A stretch of 64,000 bases of DNA from Chromobacterium alkanivorans (GTDB taxonomy: Bacteria > Pseudomonadota > Gammaproteobacteria > Burkholderiales > Chromobacteriaceae): contig NZ_JAFHKL010000014.1 in the NCBI RefSeq assembly GCF_016937655.1, positions 60,280 through 124,279 of the forward strand, given 5' to 3'. A program made the translations under genes and the position numbers. The notes beneath the pieces are model-generated. The model had not been told where the DNA came from, made no database searches, and saw only the letters and a list, made by a program, of their open reading frames with translations. Within the stretch, counting starts at the first letter, position 1. Each line of letters starts with the position of its first letter. Of this stretch, positions 46,974-55,601 are shown one piece after another.

Positions 46974-47989
46974 TACAACTCCACCGCCTGCCGGGTCCGC
47001 AAGGCCTCGGTAATGGCCAGGCCGATGCGGGTGGCTTCGCGGGCGTCGGCCAGGCTCAAGGCCAGCGGCTGGTCCAGGCGCGCGGCGTCGACGAAGTGCT
47101 GCAGCTCCAGCGCGAAGGCTTCGGCGAAGCGCTGGTAGAAGTCCGTCACGCACTCATTGCGCACGCCGTGGCGGTCGCTGATCTCCACCCGGTTGGCGCG
47201 CGGATTGACGCCCACGCTCAGCCGGCCCTGGGTGGCGAAGATCTCGGTCAGCGTCTCATGGCCGTGCGCCTGGGTGCGCGAGGCGTAGAAGCAGGCCAGC
47301 TTGCCGCCTTCGAACTCGCACATCGCCACGCCGTTGTCCACGTCGCCGTATTGCGCCAGCGCGCCGTGCACCGCGTTGACGCCGCTGGCCCATACCCGCA
47401 GCGGGCGCGGCGAGCCCAGCAGCCAGCGCGCCAGGTCGATGTCGTGGATGCTGCAATCCATGAAGATGCCGCCGCTGCCGGGCGCGAACTGCACGAAGAA
47501 GCCGCTGTCGTCGTTGAGGTCGCAGGTTTGCGAACGCAGCAGATAGGGTTGGCCCACCAGGCCCTGCGCCAGCTTGGCGGCGGCGTCCTGGTAGCTGGGG
47601 TCGAAACGGCGGACGAAACCCACCATGGCCTTGAGCTCCGGGCGGCGGGCGGCGGCGCGCTCCACCCGCAGGCAATCGTCCAGGTTCAGCGCCAGCGGTT
47701 TTTCGCAGAACACGTGTTTGCCGGCGTCCAGGCAGGCGATGATCTGATCGGCGTGCAGCGCGGTGGGCGTGGCCAGCAGCACCGCGTCCAGTCCCGGTTC
47801 GGCCAGCAGACTCTCCAGCGCGGCGTGGCCGGCGGCGTCGGGCAGCTCCCGCCGCGCCCAGTCCCGCTCTTCCTGTAGCGGCGAGCAGGCGGCGATCACG
47901 CGCGCGCCGGCGATGCGGTCGCGCAGATTGAGCGCGTGGCGGCGGCCCAGCCGGCCCAGGCCGACGACGCCGAGGTTCAATGTAGACAT
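46973..47989 (-). CDS. Gfo/Idh/MocA oxidoreductase, probable inositol dehydrogenase
   Basis: A 338-residue NAD(P)-dependent sugar or inositol dehydrogenase. The Rossmann motif is GVVGLGRLGRRHA at residue 6, the catalytic lysine lies in CEKPLAL, and the substrate-site motif DCSIHDIDLARWLLG is typical of IolG-type enzymes. It sits at the edge of the inositol locus and may use scyllo-inositol or another isomer, since a second dehydrogenase follows. The start at 47989 has an AGGAGG ribosome binding site. Its TAG stop overlaps repeat copy D. Confidence 0.9.
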   Translation of the reverse strand: MSTLNLGVVGLGRLGRRHALNLRDRIAGARVIAACSPLQEERDWARRELPDAAGHAALESLLAEPGLDAVLLATPTALHADQIIACLDAGKHVFCEKPLALNLDDCLRVERAAARRPELKAMVGFVRRFDPSYQDAAAKLAQGLVGQPYLLRSQTCDLNDDSGFFVQFAPGSGGIFMDCSIHDIDLARWLLGSPRPLRVWASGVNAVHGALAQYGDVDNGVAMCEFEGGKLACFYASRTQAHGHETLTEIFATQGRLSVGVNPRANRVEISDRHGVRNECVTDFYQRFAEAFALELQHFVDAARLDQPLALSLADAREATRIGLAITEALRTRQAVEL

Positions 47990-48018
47990 ATAAAGCCTCC
48001 TGGCTCTGCTTGATCTAA

Positions 48019-48158
48019 GAATCTGTTCAAAGTCTGCTGCGCTTCGGCGATACGGCGTTGAAAACGGCTTCGGAATGCTCATTTACCACTTGTAAATTCC
48101 GCTTCCTCTGCCGTTTTCGCCTTGTCTCGCCCTTGCTCGCGAGACTTTGAGCAGGTTC
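48019..48158. repeat. Transposon-like interspersed repeat, copy E (family 1, variant ends)
   Basis: A 140-bp element in inverse orientation to copies A, B and D. The ends have TTCAAAGTCT or its complement instead of TTTACGATCT, which defines a subfamily. The 3-bp direct repeat TAA flanks it (48016-48018 and 48159-48161). It separates the two Gfo/Idh genes. Confidence 0.83.
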
Positions 48159-48161
48159 TAA

Positions 48162-48391
48162 CAGCCTGTTCAAAATATCCAGGCCCGAGGCGCGGCTGAA
48201 CTCTCTACGTGCGAATCTTTGATTCGCTCAGTGATGGCGCGCTAACGTCGCGCTGCTCGAACAAGCAGCCGCTTAAGACCTCGGGCCTGCCACCCGACGG
48301 CAGTCTTGAAGGGACCCGGGGCGCATCGAATACGCGGCTTCCTTTGTATTAACGATGCTGCAACCCGCTGATAACAAGCCCGTTACAGGCT
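48162..48391. repeat. Family 2 repeat, copy 2
   Basis: This 230-base block starts CAGCCTGTTCAAAATATC and ends with CAGGCTC next to the TAG stop of the second dehydrogenase gene. Its middle (48180-48345) matches about 32915-33050 in reverse orientation, for instance CCGAGGCGCGGCTGAACTC, AGCAGCCGCTTAAGACCTC and CCTGCCACCCGACGGC. No gene is seen. It abuts repeat copy E, whose flanking TAA it shares. Confidence 0.7.
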
Positions 48392-49381
48392 CTACCCCAA
48401 TTCGACGACCTGACCCAGCCGCCAGGAGCGGGTGGCGGCGTCGGCCAGCTCCAGCGCGCGCACGCCGTCCTCCACCGTGGTGAGCGGCGCGGCGCCGTCG
48501 CGGATGACTTCCAGGAAGTGCGCCATCTCGGCGGCGTAGGCCTGGCGGTAGCGTTCCAGGAAGAAGGGCTCCGGCAGGTCGGCGGCCACCGCGCGCTCGC
48601 CGTAGGCGGTGACCTCGGTGGGGCGGTGGTTGCCGGCCTGCAGCATGCCGCGGCTGCCCAGCACTTCGAAGCGCTGGTCGTAGCCGTAGGCGGCGCGGCG
48701 GCTGGTGTTGATCTGGCACAGCCGGCCCTGGCGGGTGCGCAGCGTCACCGCCGTGCTGTCGGCGTCGCCGGCGGCGGCGATGGCCGGGTCGCTGAGCGCG
48801 CTGGCGCTGGCGTGCACGCTGAGGACTTCGTCGTCCAGAATCCAGCGGCAGATGTCGAAGTCGTGGATCAGCATGTCCTTGAAGATGCCGCCGGAGCGGC
48901 GGATATAGTCCAGCGGCGGCGCGCCGGGGTCGCGACTGGTGACGATCAGCATTTCCGGCGCGCCGATCTCGCCGGTGGCCAGCCTGGCCTTGAGCGCGGC
49001 GAAAGTGGGGTCGTAGCGGCGCTGGAAGCCGATCAGGCAAGGCACGCCGGCCGCGGCCACCGCTTGCGCGCACTGGCGCGCGCGTTCCAGCTCCAGGTCC
49101 ACCGGCTTTTCGCAGAAGATGGCCTTGCCGCGCGCGGCGGCGGCCAGGATCAGTTCGGCGTGGGTGTCGGTGCTGGCGGCGATGACAACGGCGCGCACCG
49201 CCGGATCGTCCAGCGCCTGTTCCGCGGAGCAGGCTTCGGCGCCGTGGGCGGCGGCCAGCTCCCGCGCCGCCGGCGCGTGGCTGTCCACCACGTATTTGAG
49301 CCGCATGCCCGACAGGCGGGCAAGGTTGGCGGCGTGGATCTTGCCGATGCGGCCGGCCCCGAACAGCGCTGTGTCAATCAT
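48392..49381 (-). CDS. iolG: Inositol 2-dehydrogenase (Gfo/Idh/MocA family)
   Basis: IolG oxidises myo-inositol to 2-keto-myo-inositol, the first step of the pathway. The 329-residue product has the NAD-binding motif FGAGRIGKIHAAN at residue 6, the catalytic EKPVDL and the downstream motif FKDMLIHDFDICRWIL. It is cotranscribed with the RpiR-type regulator, whose end it overlaps by 8 bases, and lies opposite to the rest of the iol genes. Its TAG stop abuts a family 2 repeat. Confidence 0.93.
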   Translation of the reverse strand: MIDTALFGAGRIGKIHAANLARLSGMRLKYVVDSHAPAARELAAAHGAEACSAEQALDDPAVRAVVIAASTDTHAELILAAAARGKAIFCEKPVDLELERARQCAQAVAAAGVPCLIGFQRRYDPTFAALKARLATGEIGAPEMLIVTSRDPGAPPLDYIRRSGGIFKDMLIHDFDICRWILDDEVLSVHASASALSDPAIAAAGDADSTAVTLRTRQGRLCQINTSRRAAYGYDQRFEVLGSRGMLQAGNHRPTEVTAYGERAVAADLPEPFFLERYRQAYAAEMAHFLEVIRDGAAPLTTVEDGVRALELADAATRSWRLGQVVELG

Positions 49382-50240
49382 CGTATCCTCCAGTCTCCTT
49401 GGTTTCTTCTATGTTCAGCTCCAGCCGGCAGGCCAGCGCGATGAACAGCGCCTGGCACAGACAGATGGTGCTGGTCAGCGAACGGAAGGCGAAGGCGGAG
49501 CCTTCCCTGACCGTCAATACCGCGTCGGCCCCGCGCGCCAGCGGGCTGAGCTGGCTGTCGGTGATCACCAGTTGCTTGGCCTTGTGCTGCGCCGCCACCC
49601 GCGCGCAATAACGGCTTTCCTTGCCGTAGGGCTGGAAGCTGATGGCGATCAGCACGTCTTGTTCTCCAATGCTGCGGATCTGCTGCGGAAACATGCCGCC
49701 CAGGCCGGACAGCAGATGCACTTTCTTGGCGGTGTGCTGCAAGGCGTAGGCGATGTAGGAGGCGATGGGAAACATGCGCCGCACCCCGGCCACGTAGATG
49801 TTGTCGGCGTTCAACAGCAGCTCCACCGCCGCTTCCAGCTGCGCCTCGTCCAGCGTGGCGTCCAGCTCTTGCAGGCCTTGCTGGCAGGCGGCGATGAAGT
49901 CGCGGGTCATGCCGGCGGCGGAGCGTTGCTCGTCGCGGTTGGCGATCAGGCTCTGGATGCGCTGCCGGTAATTGGGCTGCGGCGCGCCCTGTGGCGTAAA
50001 TGCGTCACGGAACACGGCCTGCATTTCGGAAAAGCCGGCAAAGCCGAAGCGCTGGGCGAAGCGGACGATGGCCGAGGGCTGTACCTCGCAGGCCTGGGCG
50101 ATGTCGGTAATGCGTTGCAGCATCAGCGTGCCCCGGTGCCGCTCCACATAGCCGGCAATCACTTTCAGCTGCTTGCTCAGCGTGTCGTACTCGGCGGCGA
50201 TGCGCTGCATCAATTCTTCGGCGGGAGCGGTGTTGGCCAT
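49374..50240 (-). CDS. RpiR/MurR family regulator, probable repressor of the inositol genes
   Basis: A 288-residue regulator with an N-terminal RpiR-type helix-turn-helix (about 10-85, QRITDIAQACEVQPSAIVRFAQ) and a C-terminal SIS sugar-phosphate-binding domain (130-270). Regulators of this kind control inositol catabolism in several Proteobacteria, often sensing an intermediate such as a phosphorylated deoxygluconate. It is divergent from the importer and catabolic genes and overlaps iolG. The start at 50240 lies about 200 bases from the importer start, leaving room for operators. Confidence 0.92.
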   Translation of the reverse strand: MANTAPAEELMQRIAAEYDTLSKQLKVIAGYVERHRGTLMLQRITDIAQACEVQPSAIVRFAQRFGFAGFSEMQAVFRDAFTPQGAPQPNYRQRIQSLIANRDEQRSAAGMTRDFIAACQQGLQELDATLDEAQLEAAVELLLNADNIYVAGVRRMFPIASYIAYALQHTAKKVHLLSGLGGMFPQQIRSIGEQDVLIAISFQPYGKESRYCARVAAQHKAKQLVITDSQLSPLARGADAVLTVREGSAFAFRSLTSTICLCQALFIALACRLELNIEETKETGGYDD

Positions 50241-50290
50241 GGGCGGGCTTTCCTAAGGTTTTGGCCAGTATACGTTTTGTGTTGATGTTC

Positions 50291-50327
50291 GAAAATATTT
50301 TTCTATTGAAAATCAATTTTGGAAAAT
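50291..50327. promoter_or_regulatory. Candidate operator in the inositol intergenic region
   Basis: Three copies of GAAAAT (50291, 50308 and 50322) occur in a short AT-rich stretch, with partly inverted partners (GAAAATATTTTTC, GAAAATCAATTTT). This is the likely regulator-binding and promoter area between divergent transcripts. Which bases the protein contacts is not known. Confidence 0.4.
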
Positions 50328-50443
50328 TATTTGCAGAGTAGAGCGAAAGCTCTTAAGGTGATTTCACGCCCGGCGCCGATGCGGCCGCGGTCGACACCAT
50401 AGCGGGCTCCACGATGGGCCGGCGGAGAATAAGGAGGAGAGAG

Positions 50444-51487
50444 ATGCAGCAGCGATCCTGGAAGTGCAAGTGGAAGCGGGCATTGCCCGCGGCGGCGCTG
50501 GCGCTCTGCGCGCTGGCCCAGCCGGCCTTGGCGACCGATGCCCGTTTCGTGCTGGTCAGCCACGCGCCGGATTCCGACGCCTGGTGGAACACCATCAAGA
50601 ACGCCATCAAGCAGGCTGGCGAGGATTTCAACGTGCAGGTGGATTACCGCAATCCGCCCAACGGCGATCTGGCCGACATGGCGCGGCTGATCGAGCAGGC
50701 GGCGGCGCGGCGCTACGACGGCGTGATCGCCAGCATCGCCGACTACGACGTGCTGAAGCGGCCGCTGGGCCAGGTGGTGGCCAAGAAGATCCCGCTGATC
50801 ACCATCAACTCCGGCACCGTCAAGCAAAGCGAGAGCCTGGGCGCGGCCTTGCACGTCGGCCAGCCGGAGTACGACGCCGGCTTCGATTCCGGCAAGCAGG
50901 CCAAGGCCGCCGGCATCAAGACCTTCCTCTGCGTCAACCACTACGCCACCAATCCGGCCTCCTTCGAGCGCTGCAAGGGTTTCGCCGACGCCATCGGCGC
51001 CGATGTGCGCAAGTCCACGCTGGACGCCGGCGACGACCCCACCGGCATCGAAAGCAAGGTCAGCGCCTATCTGCGCAACAACCCCGGCACCCAGGCGCTG
51101 CTGACGCTGGGGCCGACTTCGGCCAGCCCGACGATCAAGGCGGTGAAGAAGATGGGCCTGGCCGGCAAGCTCTACTTCGCCACCTTCGATCTGTCCGAGG
51201 ACATTTCCAAGGCGATCAAGGACGGCACCGTCAAGTTCGCCATCGACCAGCAGCCCTATCTGCAGGGCTATATCCCGGTGGCGGCGCTGGCCATCATGAA
51301 GCGCGACAAGACCACGGACCCGGTCAAGGTGGAGGCCGCGCTCAAGGCCAATCCCAAATTCCAGGCCAGGCTGAAGGAGTACGGGCTGGCGCCCCTCTAC
51401 AAGGGCCGCCACATCAACTCCGGCCCCGGCTTCGTCACCAAGGACAATATCGCCAAGGTGGAGAAATACGCCGGGCAGTACCGCTAG
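50444..51487 (+). CDS. Sugar/inositol ABC transporter, periplasmic binding protein
   Basis: A 347-residue periplasmic binding protein of the type 1 sugar-binding fold (RbsB/IbpA-like). The signal peptide ends near PALATDA, residue 31. The ligand-site pattern (LVSHAPDSDAWWNTIKNAI, GVIASIADYD) is typical. Placement at the head of the iol genes makes myo-inositol the probable ligand. The start has an AAGGAGGAG ribosome binding site. The permease follows 68 bases later. Confidence 0.93.
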   Translation: MQQRSWKCKWKRALPAAALALCALAQPALATDARFVLVSHAPDSDAWWNTIKNAIKQAGEDFNVQVDYRNPPNGDLADMARLIEQAAARRYDGVIASIADYDVLKRPLGQVVAKKIPLITINSGTVKQSESLGAALHVGQPEYDAGFDSGKQAKAAGIKTFLCVNHYATNPASFERCKGFADAIGADVRKSTLDAGDDPTGIESKVSAYLRNNPGTQALLTLGPTSASPTIKAVKKMGLAGKLYFATFDLSEDISKAIKDGTVKFAIDQQPYLQGYIPVAALAIMKRDKTTDPVKVEAALKANPKFQARLKEYGLAPLYKGRHINSGPGFVTKDNIAKVEKYAGQYR

Positions 51488-51555
51488 CCGCCGTTTTCCG
51501 ATGGATCTGACGCCCGGCGCGGAATTATCGGCCGCCCGGGGCGAGGAGCAGAGCA

Positions 51556-52701
51556 ATGAGCATGAGCAAGGCCAGTCCGGGCAAGGCCGCGGGCATCCGC
51601 ATGGCGCCGCCCGGCGACGATGAAAGAGTACGGCGGCTGTCGCTGTTCGACCGGCTAATGGGACGGCCGGAATTCGCCGCCGTCGCCGGCGCGGTTTTGG
51701 TGTTCGCGGTGTTCGGCGTCGGCGCCGGCGGTTCCGGCATGTTCGCGGTGGACGGCATCGTCAACTGGTCGCAGGTGGCGGCCTATCTCGGCATCATCGC
51801 CATCGGCGCCTGCCTGCTGATGATAGCCGGCGAGTTCGATCTGAGCCTGGGCTCGATGATAGGCTTCGCCGGCATGATGGTGGCGATCCCGCCGCTGTAT
51901 TTCGGTTGGCCGTTCTGGCTGGCCATCCTGTTCGCCTTCGCCGGCTCGCTGGCGGTGGGCTGGCTCAACGGCTACCTGGTGCTCAAGACCCGGCTGCCGT
52001 CCTTCATCGTCACCCTGGCCTTTCTGTTCATCCTGCGCGGCCTGACGCTGGCTTTGTCCATCCTGTTCGCCAACCGCACCATCGTCAGCGGCGTCGGCGA
52101 CCTGGCGGCGGCGGACCCGCTGGCGCAATGGCTGTTCGTCGGCCACGTCGGCGGCGGCCTGTTCCACTGGCTGGCCGGCATCGGCGCCATCGCCTCCCTG
52201 CCGGACGGCGGCGCGGCGGCGGCCGGCGTGCCCAAGGTGCTGCTGTGGTGGCTGGCGCTGGCGGGGATCGCGGCCTTCGTGCTGGCGCGCACCCGGATCG
52301 GCAACTGGATCTTCGCCGCCGGCGGCGACGCCAACGCCGCCAAGAACGTGGGGGTGCCGGTCAAGCAGGTGAAGATAGGCCTGTTCATGTTCACCGCCTT
52401 CTGCGCCTGCCTGTTCGCGGTGCTGCAAGTGTGCGACGTGGGCTCCGCCGCCGCCGACCGCGGCCTGCAAAAGGAGTTCGAGGCCATCATCGCCGCGGTG
52501 ATAGGCGGCTGTCTGCTCACCGGCGGCTACGGCTCGGTGGTGGGCGCCTGCGTCGGCGCGCTGATCTTCGGCGTGGTGCAGATCGGCATCACCTACACCA
52601 ATATCAACTCCGACTGGTTCCGCGTCTTCCTCGGCCTGATGCTGCTGATGGCGGTGTTGTTCAATCACTATGTCAGACGCCGCGTCACGGAGGCCAAATG
52701 A
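51556..52701 (+). CDS. Sugar/inositol ABC transporter, permease
   Basis: A 381-residue inner-membrane permease of the RbsC/IatP type with about 10 helices. Characteristic stretches include GEFDLSLGSMIGFAG, GWLNGYLVLKTRLPSFIVT and AAVIGGCLLTGGYGSVVGA. A hydrophilic N-terminus of about 40 residues precedes helix 1. It works with the binding protein before it and the ATPase after it to import inositol. Confidence 0.93.
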   Translation: MSMSKASPGKAAGIRMAPPGDDERVRRLSLFDRLMGRPEFAAVAGAVLVFAVFGVGAGGSGMFAVDGIVNWSQVAAYLGIIAIGACLLMIAGEFDLSLGSMIGFAGMMVAIPPLYFGWPFWLAILFAFAGSLAVGWLNGYLVLKTRLPSFIVTLAFLFILRGLTLALSILFANRTIVSGVGDLAAADPLAQWLFVGHVGGGLFHWLAGIGAIASLPDGGAAAAGVPKVLLWWLALAGIAAFVLARTRIGNWIFAAGGDANAAKNVGVPVKQVKIGLFMFTAFCACLFAVLQVCDVGSAAADRGLQKEFEAIIAAVIGGCLLTGGYGSVVGACVGALIFGVVQIGITYTNINSDWFRVFLGLMLLMAVLFNHYVRRRVTEAK

Positions 52702-52833
52702 TGGTCACGACCGGCAAAATCCCTGCGGCCGCGTTGCGCCTCCTTGCCGTACTCAATGCATTGTCCGCGTCGGCGCGTTTTGCCGCGGCCGCTGCGCCGA
52801 ACAAGCCCGGCCGCGGGCCGCAAGGAGTCGAAT

Positions 52834-53628
<795 letters not shown>

Positions 53629-53642
53629 AAGGTAGATCTAGC

Positions 53643-55601
53643 ATGCAAAACACCACCCGTTTCGCCAGCGGCCGCGACCGCGACCTGGTCTGCCTGGGCC
53701 GGCTGGCGGTGGATCTGTACGCGCAGCAACTGGGCGCGCCGCTGGAAGACGCGGCCAGCTTCGCCAAATATCTGGGCGGCTCCTCCGCCAATATCGCCTT
53801 CGGTGCGGCCCGGCTGGGCTTGAAGTCGGCGATGCTGTCCCGCGTCGGCGACGAGCAGATGGGCCGTTTCCTGCTCAACACCCTGCGCGCCGAAGGCTGC
53901 GACGTCAGCCAGGTGAAGGTGGACCCGGAGCGGCTGACGGGTCTGACCCTGCTGGGCATCAAGGACCGCGACAGCTTTCCCTTGCTGTTCTACCGCGAAA
54001 ACTGCGCCGACATGGCGCTCAGCGCCGACGACATAGACGAGGACTTCATCGCCGGCAGCCAGGCCTTGCTGATCACCGGCACTCATCTGTCCCGGCCCGG
54101 GGTGGAAGCGGCCAGCCGCCGCGCGCTGCAATACGCGCGCCGCCACGACGCGCGCACGGTGCTGGACATCGATTACCGGCCCGTGCTGTGGGGCCTGGCC
54201 GGCCGCGGCGACGGCGAAACCCGCTATATAGCCAGCGCCGAGGTCAGCGCCCATTTGCAGAGCCTGCTCTCCGAGTTCGACCTCATCGTCGGCACCGAGG
54301 AAGAATTCCTGATCGCCGGCGGCGAGGCCGAACTGATGCCGGCCTTGGCCCGAGTGCGCGCGCTGAGCCGGGCGGTGCTGGTGGTCAAGCTGGGCCCCCT
54401 GGGCTGCGCGGTGATTCCCGGCACGGTGCCGACGCGGATCGAGGACGCCTTCAGCGTGACCGGCGCGGAGGTGGAGGTGATGAATGTGCTGGGCGCCGGC
54501 GACGCCTTCCTGGCCGGCTTCCTGTCCGCCTGGCTGCGCGGCGGCGACTACGCCGAATGCTGCCGCCGCGCCAACGCCTGCGGCGCGCTGGTGGTGTCGC
54601 GCCACGGCTGCGCGCCGGCGATGCCGACCCCGGCCGAGCTGGAACGTTTTCTGGCCGCGCCGACGCGGCGGCCGGGCGAGGACGCGGCGCTGAGCCGGCT
54701 GCACCGGGTCAGCGCGGCGCGGCCGCGTTGGGACGAGTTGTGCGTGTTCGCCTTTGACCACCGCAGCCAGTTCTTCGAGCTGGCGCGCGCGGCGGGCGCG
54801 GACGAAGCGCGGCTGCCGCGTTTGAAACAGCTGCTGGTGCAAGCGGTGGCCGGCGTCGAGCAGCGGCTGGGCCTGCGTGGGCGGGTGGGGGTGCTGATAG
54901 ACGAGCGCTACGGCGCCGACGCGCTGTACGCCGCCACCGGCCGCGGCTGGTGGGTGGGGCGGCCGGTGGAGCTGCCCGGCTCCAATCCGCTGGTGTTCGA
55001 GCAGGGCCGGGCGATGGCCGGCGCGCTGGCCGCCTGGCCGCGCGAGCACGTGATCAAATGCCTGGTGCAGTACCACCCCGACGACGCGCTGGACAACCGG
55101 CTGGAGCAGGAGGCGCAGATTCGCGCGCTCTACGACGCCGCCCAGGCCAGCGGCCATGAACTGCTGCTGGAAATCATCCCGGCCAAGGATTTGCCGCGCG
55201 CCGACGACACCGTCTATCGCGCGCTCAAGCGCCTGTACAACCTGGGCATTTACCCGGACTGGTGGAAGCTGGAGCCTCCCGCCGCCGCACAATGGCCGGC
55301 GCTGGACGCGCTGATCGCCGAGCGCGACCCCTATTGCCGCGGCGTGGTGCTGCTGGGCTTGAACGCGCCGCTGGACACGCTGCGCCGCGGTTTCGCCGCC
55401 GCGCGCGCTAGCCGCAGCTGCCGCGGCTTCATGGTGGGACGCAGCCTGTTCCAGCGGCCGGCCGAGCGTTGGCTGGCCGGCGAGGTCGACGACGCCGGCC
55501 TGGTGGCCGAGGCCGGCGCGCGTTTCGCCGAGCTGGTGGCGGTGTGGCGCGAGGAACGCGGCGCGGCCGGCCGCGCGCTCAGCGAGGAGGGCGCGCGATG
55601 A
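53643..55601 (+). CDS. iolC: IolC kinase fused to a DUF2090 aldolase-like domain
   Basis: A 652-residue two-domain enzyme. Residues 1-335 are a PfkB-type 5-dehydro-2-deoxygluconokinase (GGSSANIAFGAARLG near 42, catalytic NVLGAGDAFLAGF near 281). Residues 345-640 are a DUF2090 domain, thought to cleave the phosphorylated product to malonate semialdehyde and dihydroxyacetone phosphate, the job of IolJ in Bacillus; this role is widely assumed rather than fully proven. No separate iolJ is present here, which agrees with that. It overlaps iolD by four bases (ATGA). Confidence 0.93.
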   Translation: MQNTTRFASGRDRDLVCLGRLAVDLYAQQLGAPLEDAASFAKYLGGSSANIAFGAARLGLKSAMLSRVGDEQMGRFLLNTLRAEGCDVSQVKVDPERLTGLTLLGIKDRDSFPLLFYRENCADMALSADDIDEDFIAGSQALLITGTHLSRPGVEAASRRALQYARRHDARTVLDIDYRPVLWGLAGRGDGETRYIASAEVSAHLQSLLSEFDLIVGTEEEFLIAGGEAELMPALARVRALSRAVLVVKLGPLGCAVIPGTVPTRIEDAFSVTGAEVEVMNVLGAGDAFLAGFLSAWLRGGDYAECCRRANACGALVVSRHGCAPAMPTPAELERFLAAPTRRPGEDAALSRLHRVSAARPRWDELCVFAFDHRSQFFELARAAGADEARLPRLKQLLVQAVAGVEQRLGLRGRVGVLIDERYGADALYAATGRGWWVGRPVELPGSNPLVFEQGRAMAGALAAWPREHVIKCLVQYHPDDALDNRLEQEAQIRALYDAAQASGHELLLEIIPAKDLPRADDTVYRALKRLYNLGIYPDWWKLEPPAAAQWPALDALIAERDPYCRGVVLLGLNAPLDTLRRGFAAARASRSCRGFMVGRSLFQRPAERWLAGEVDDAGLVAEAGARFAELVAVWREERGAAGRALSEEGAR

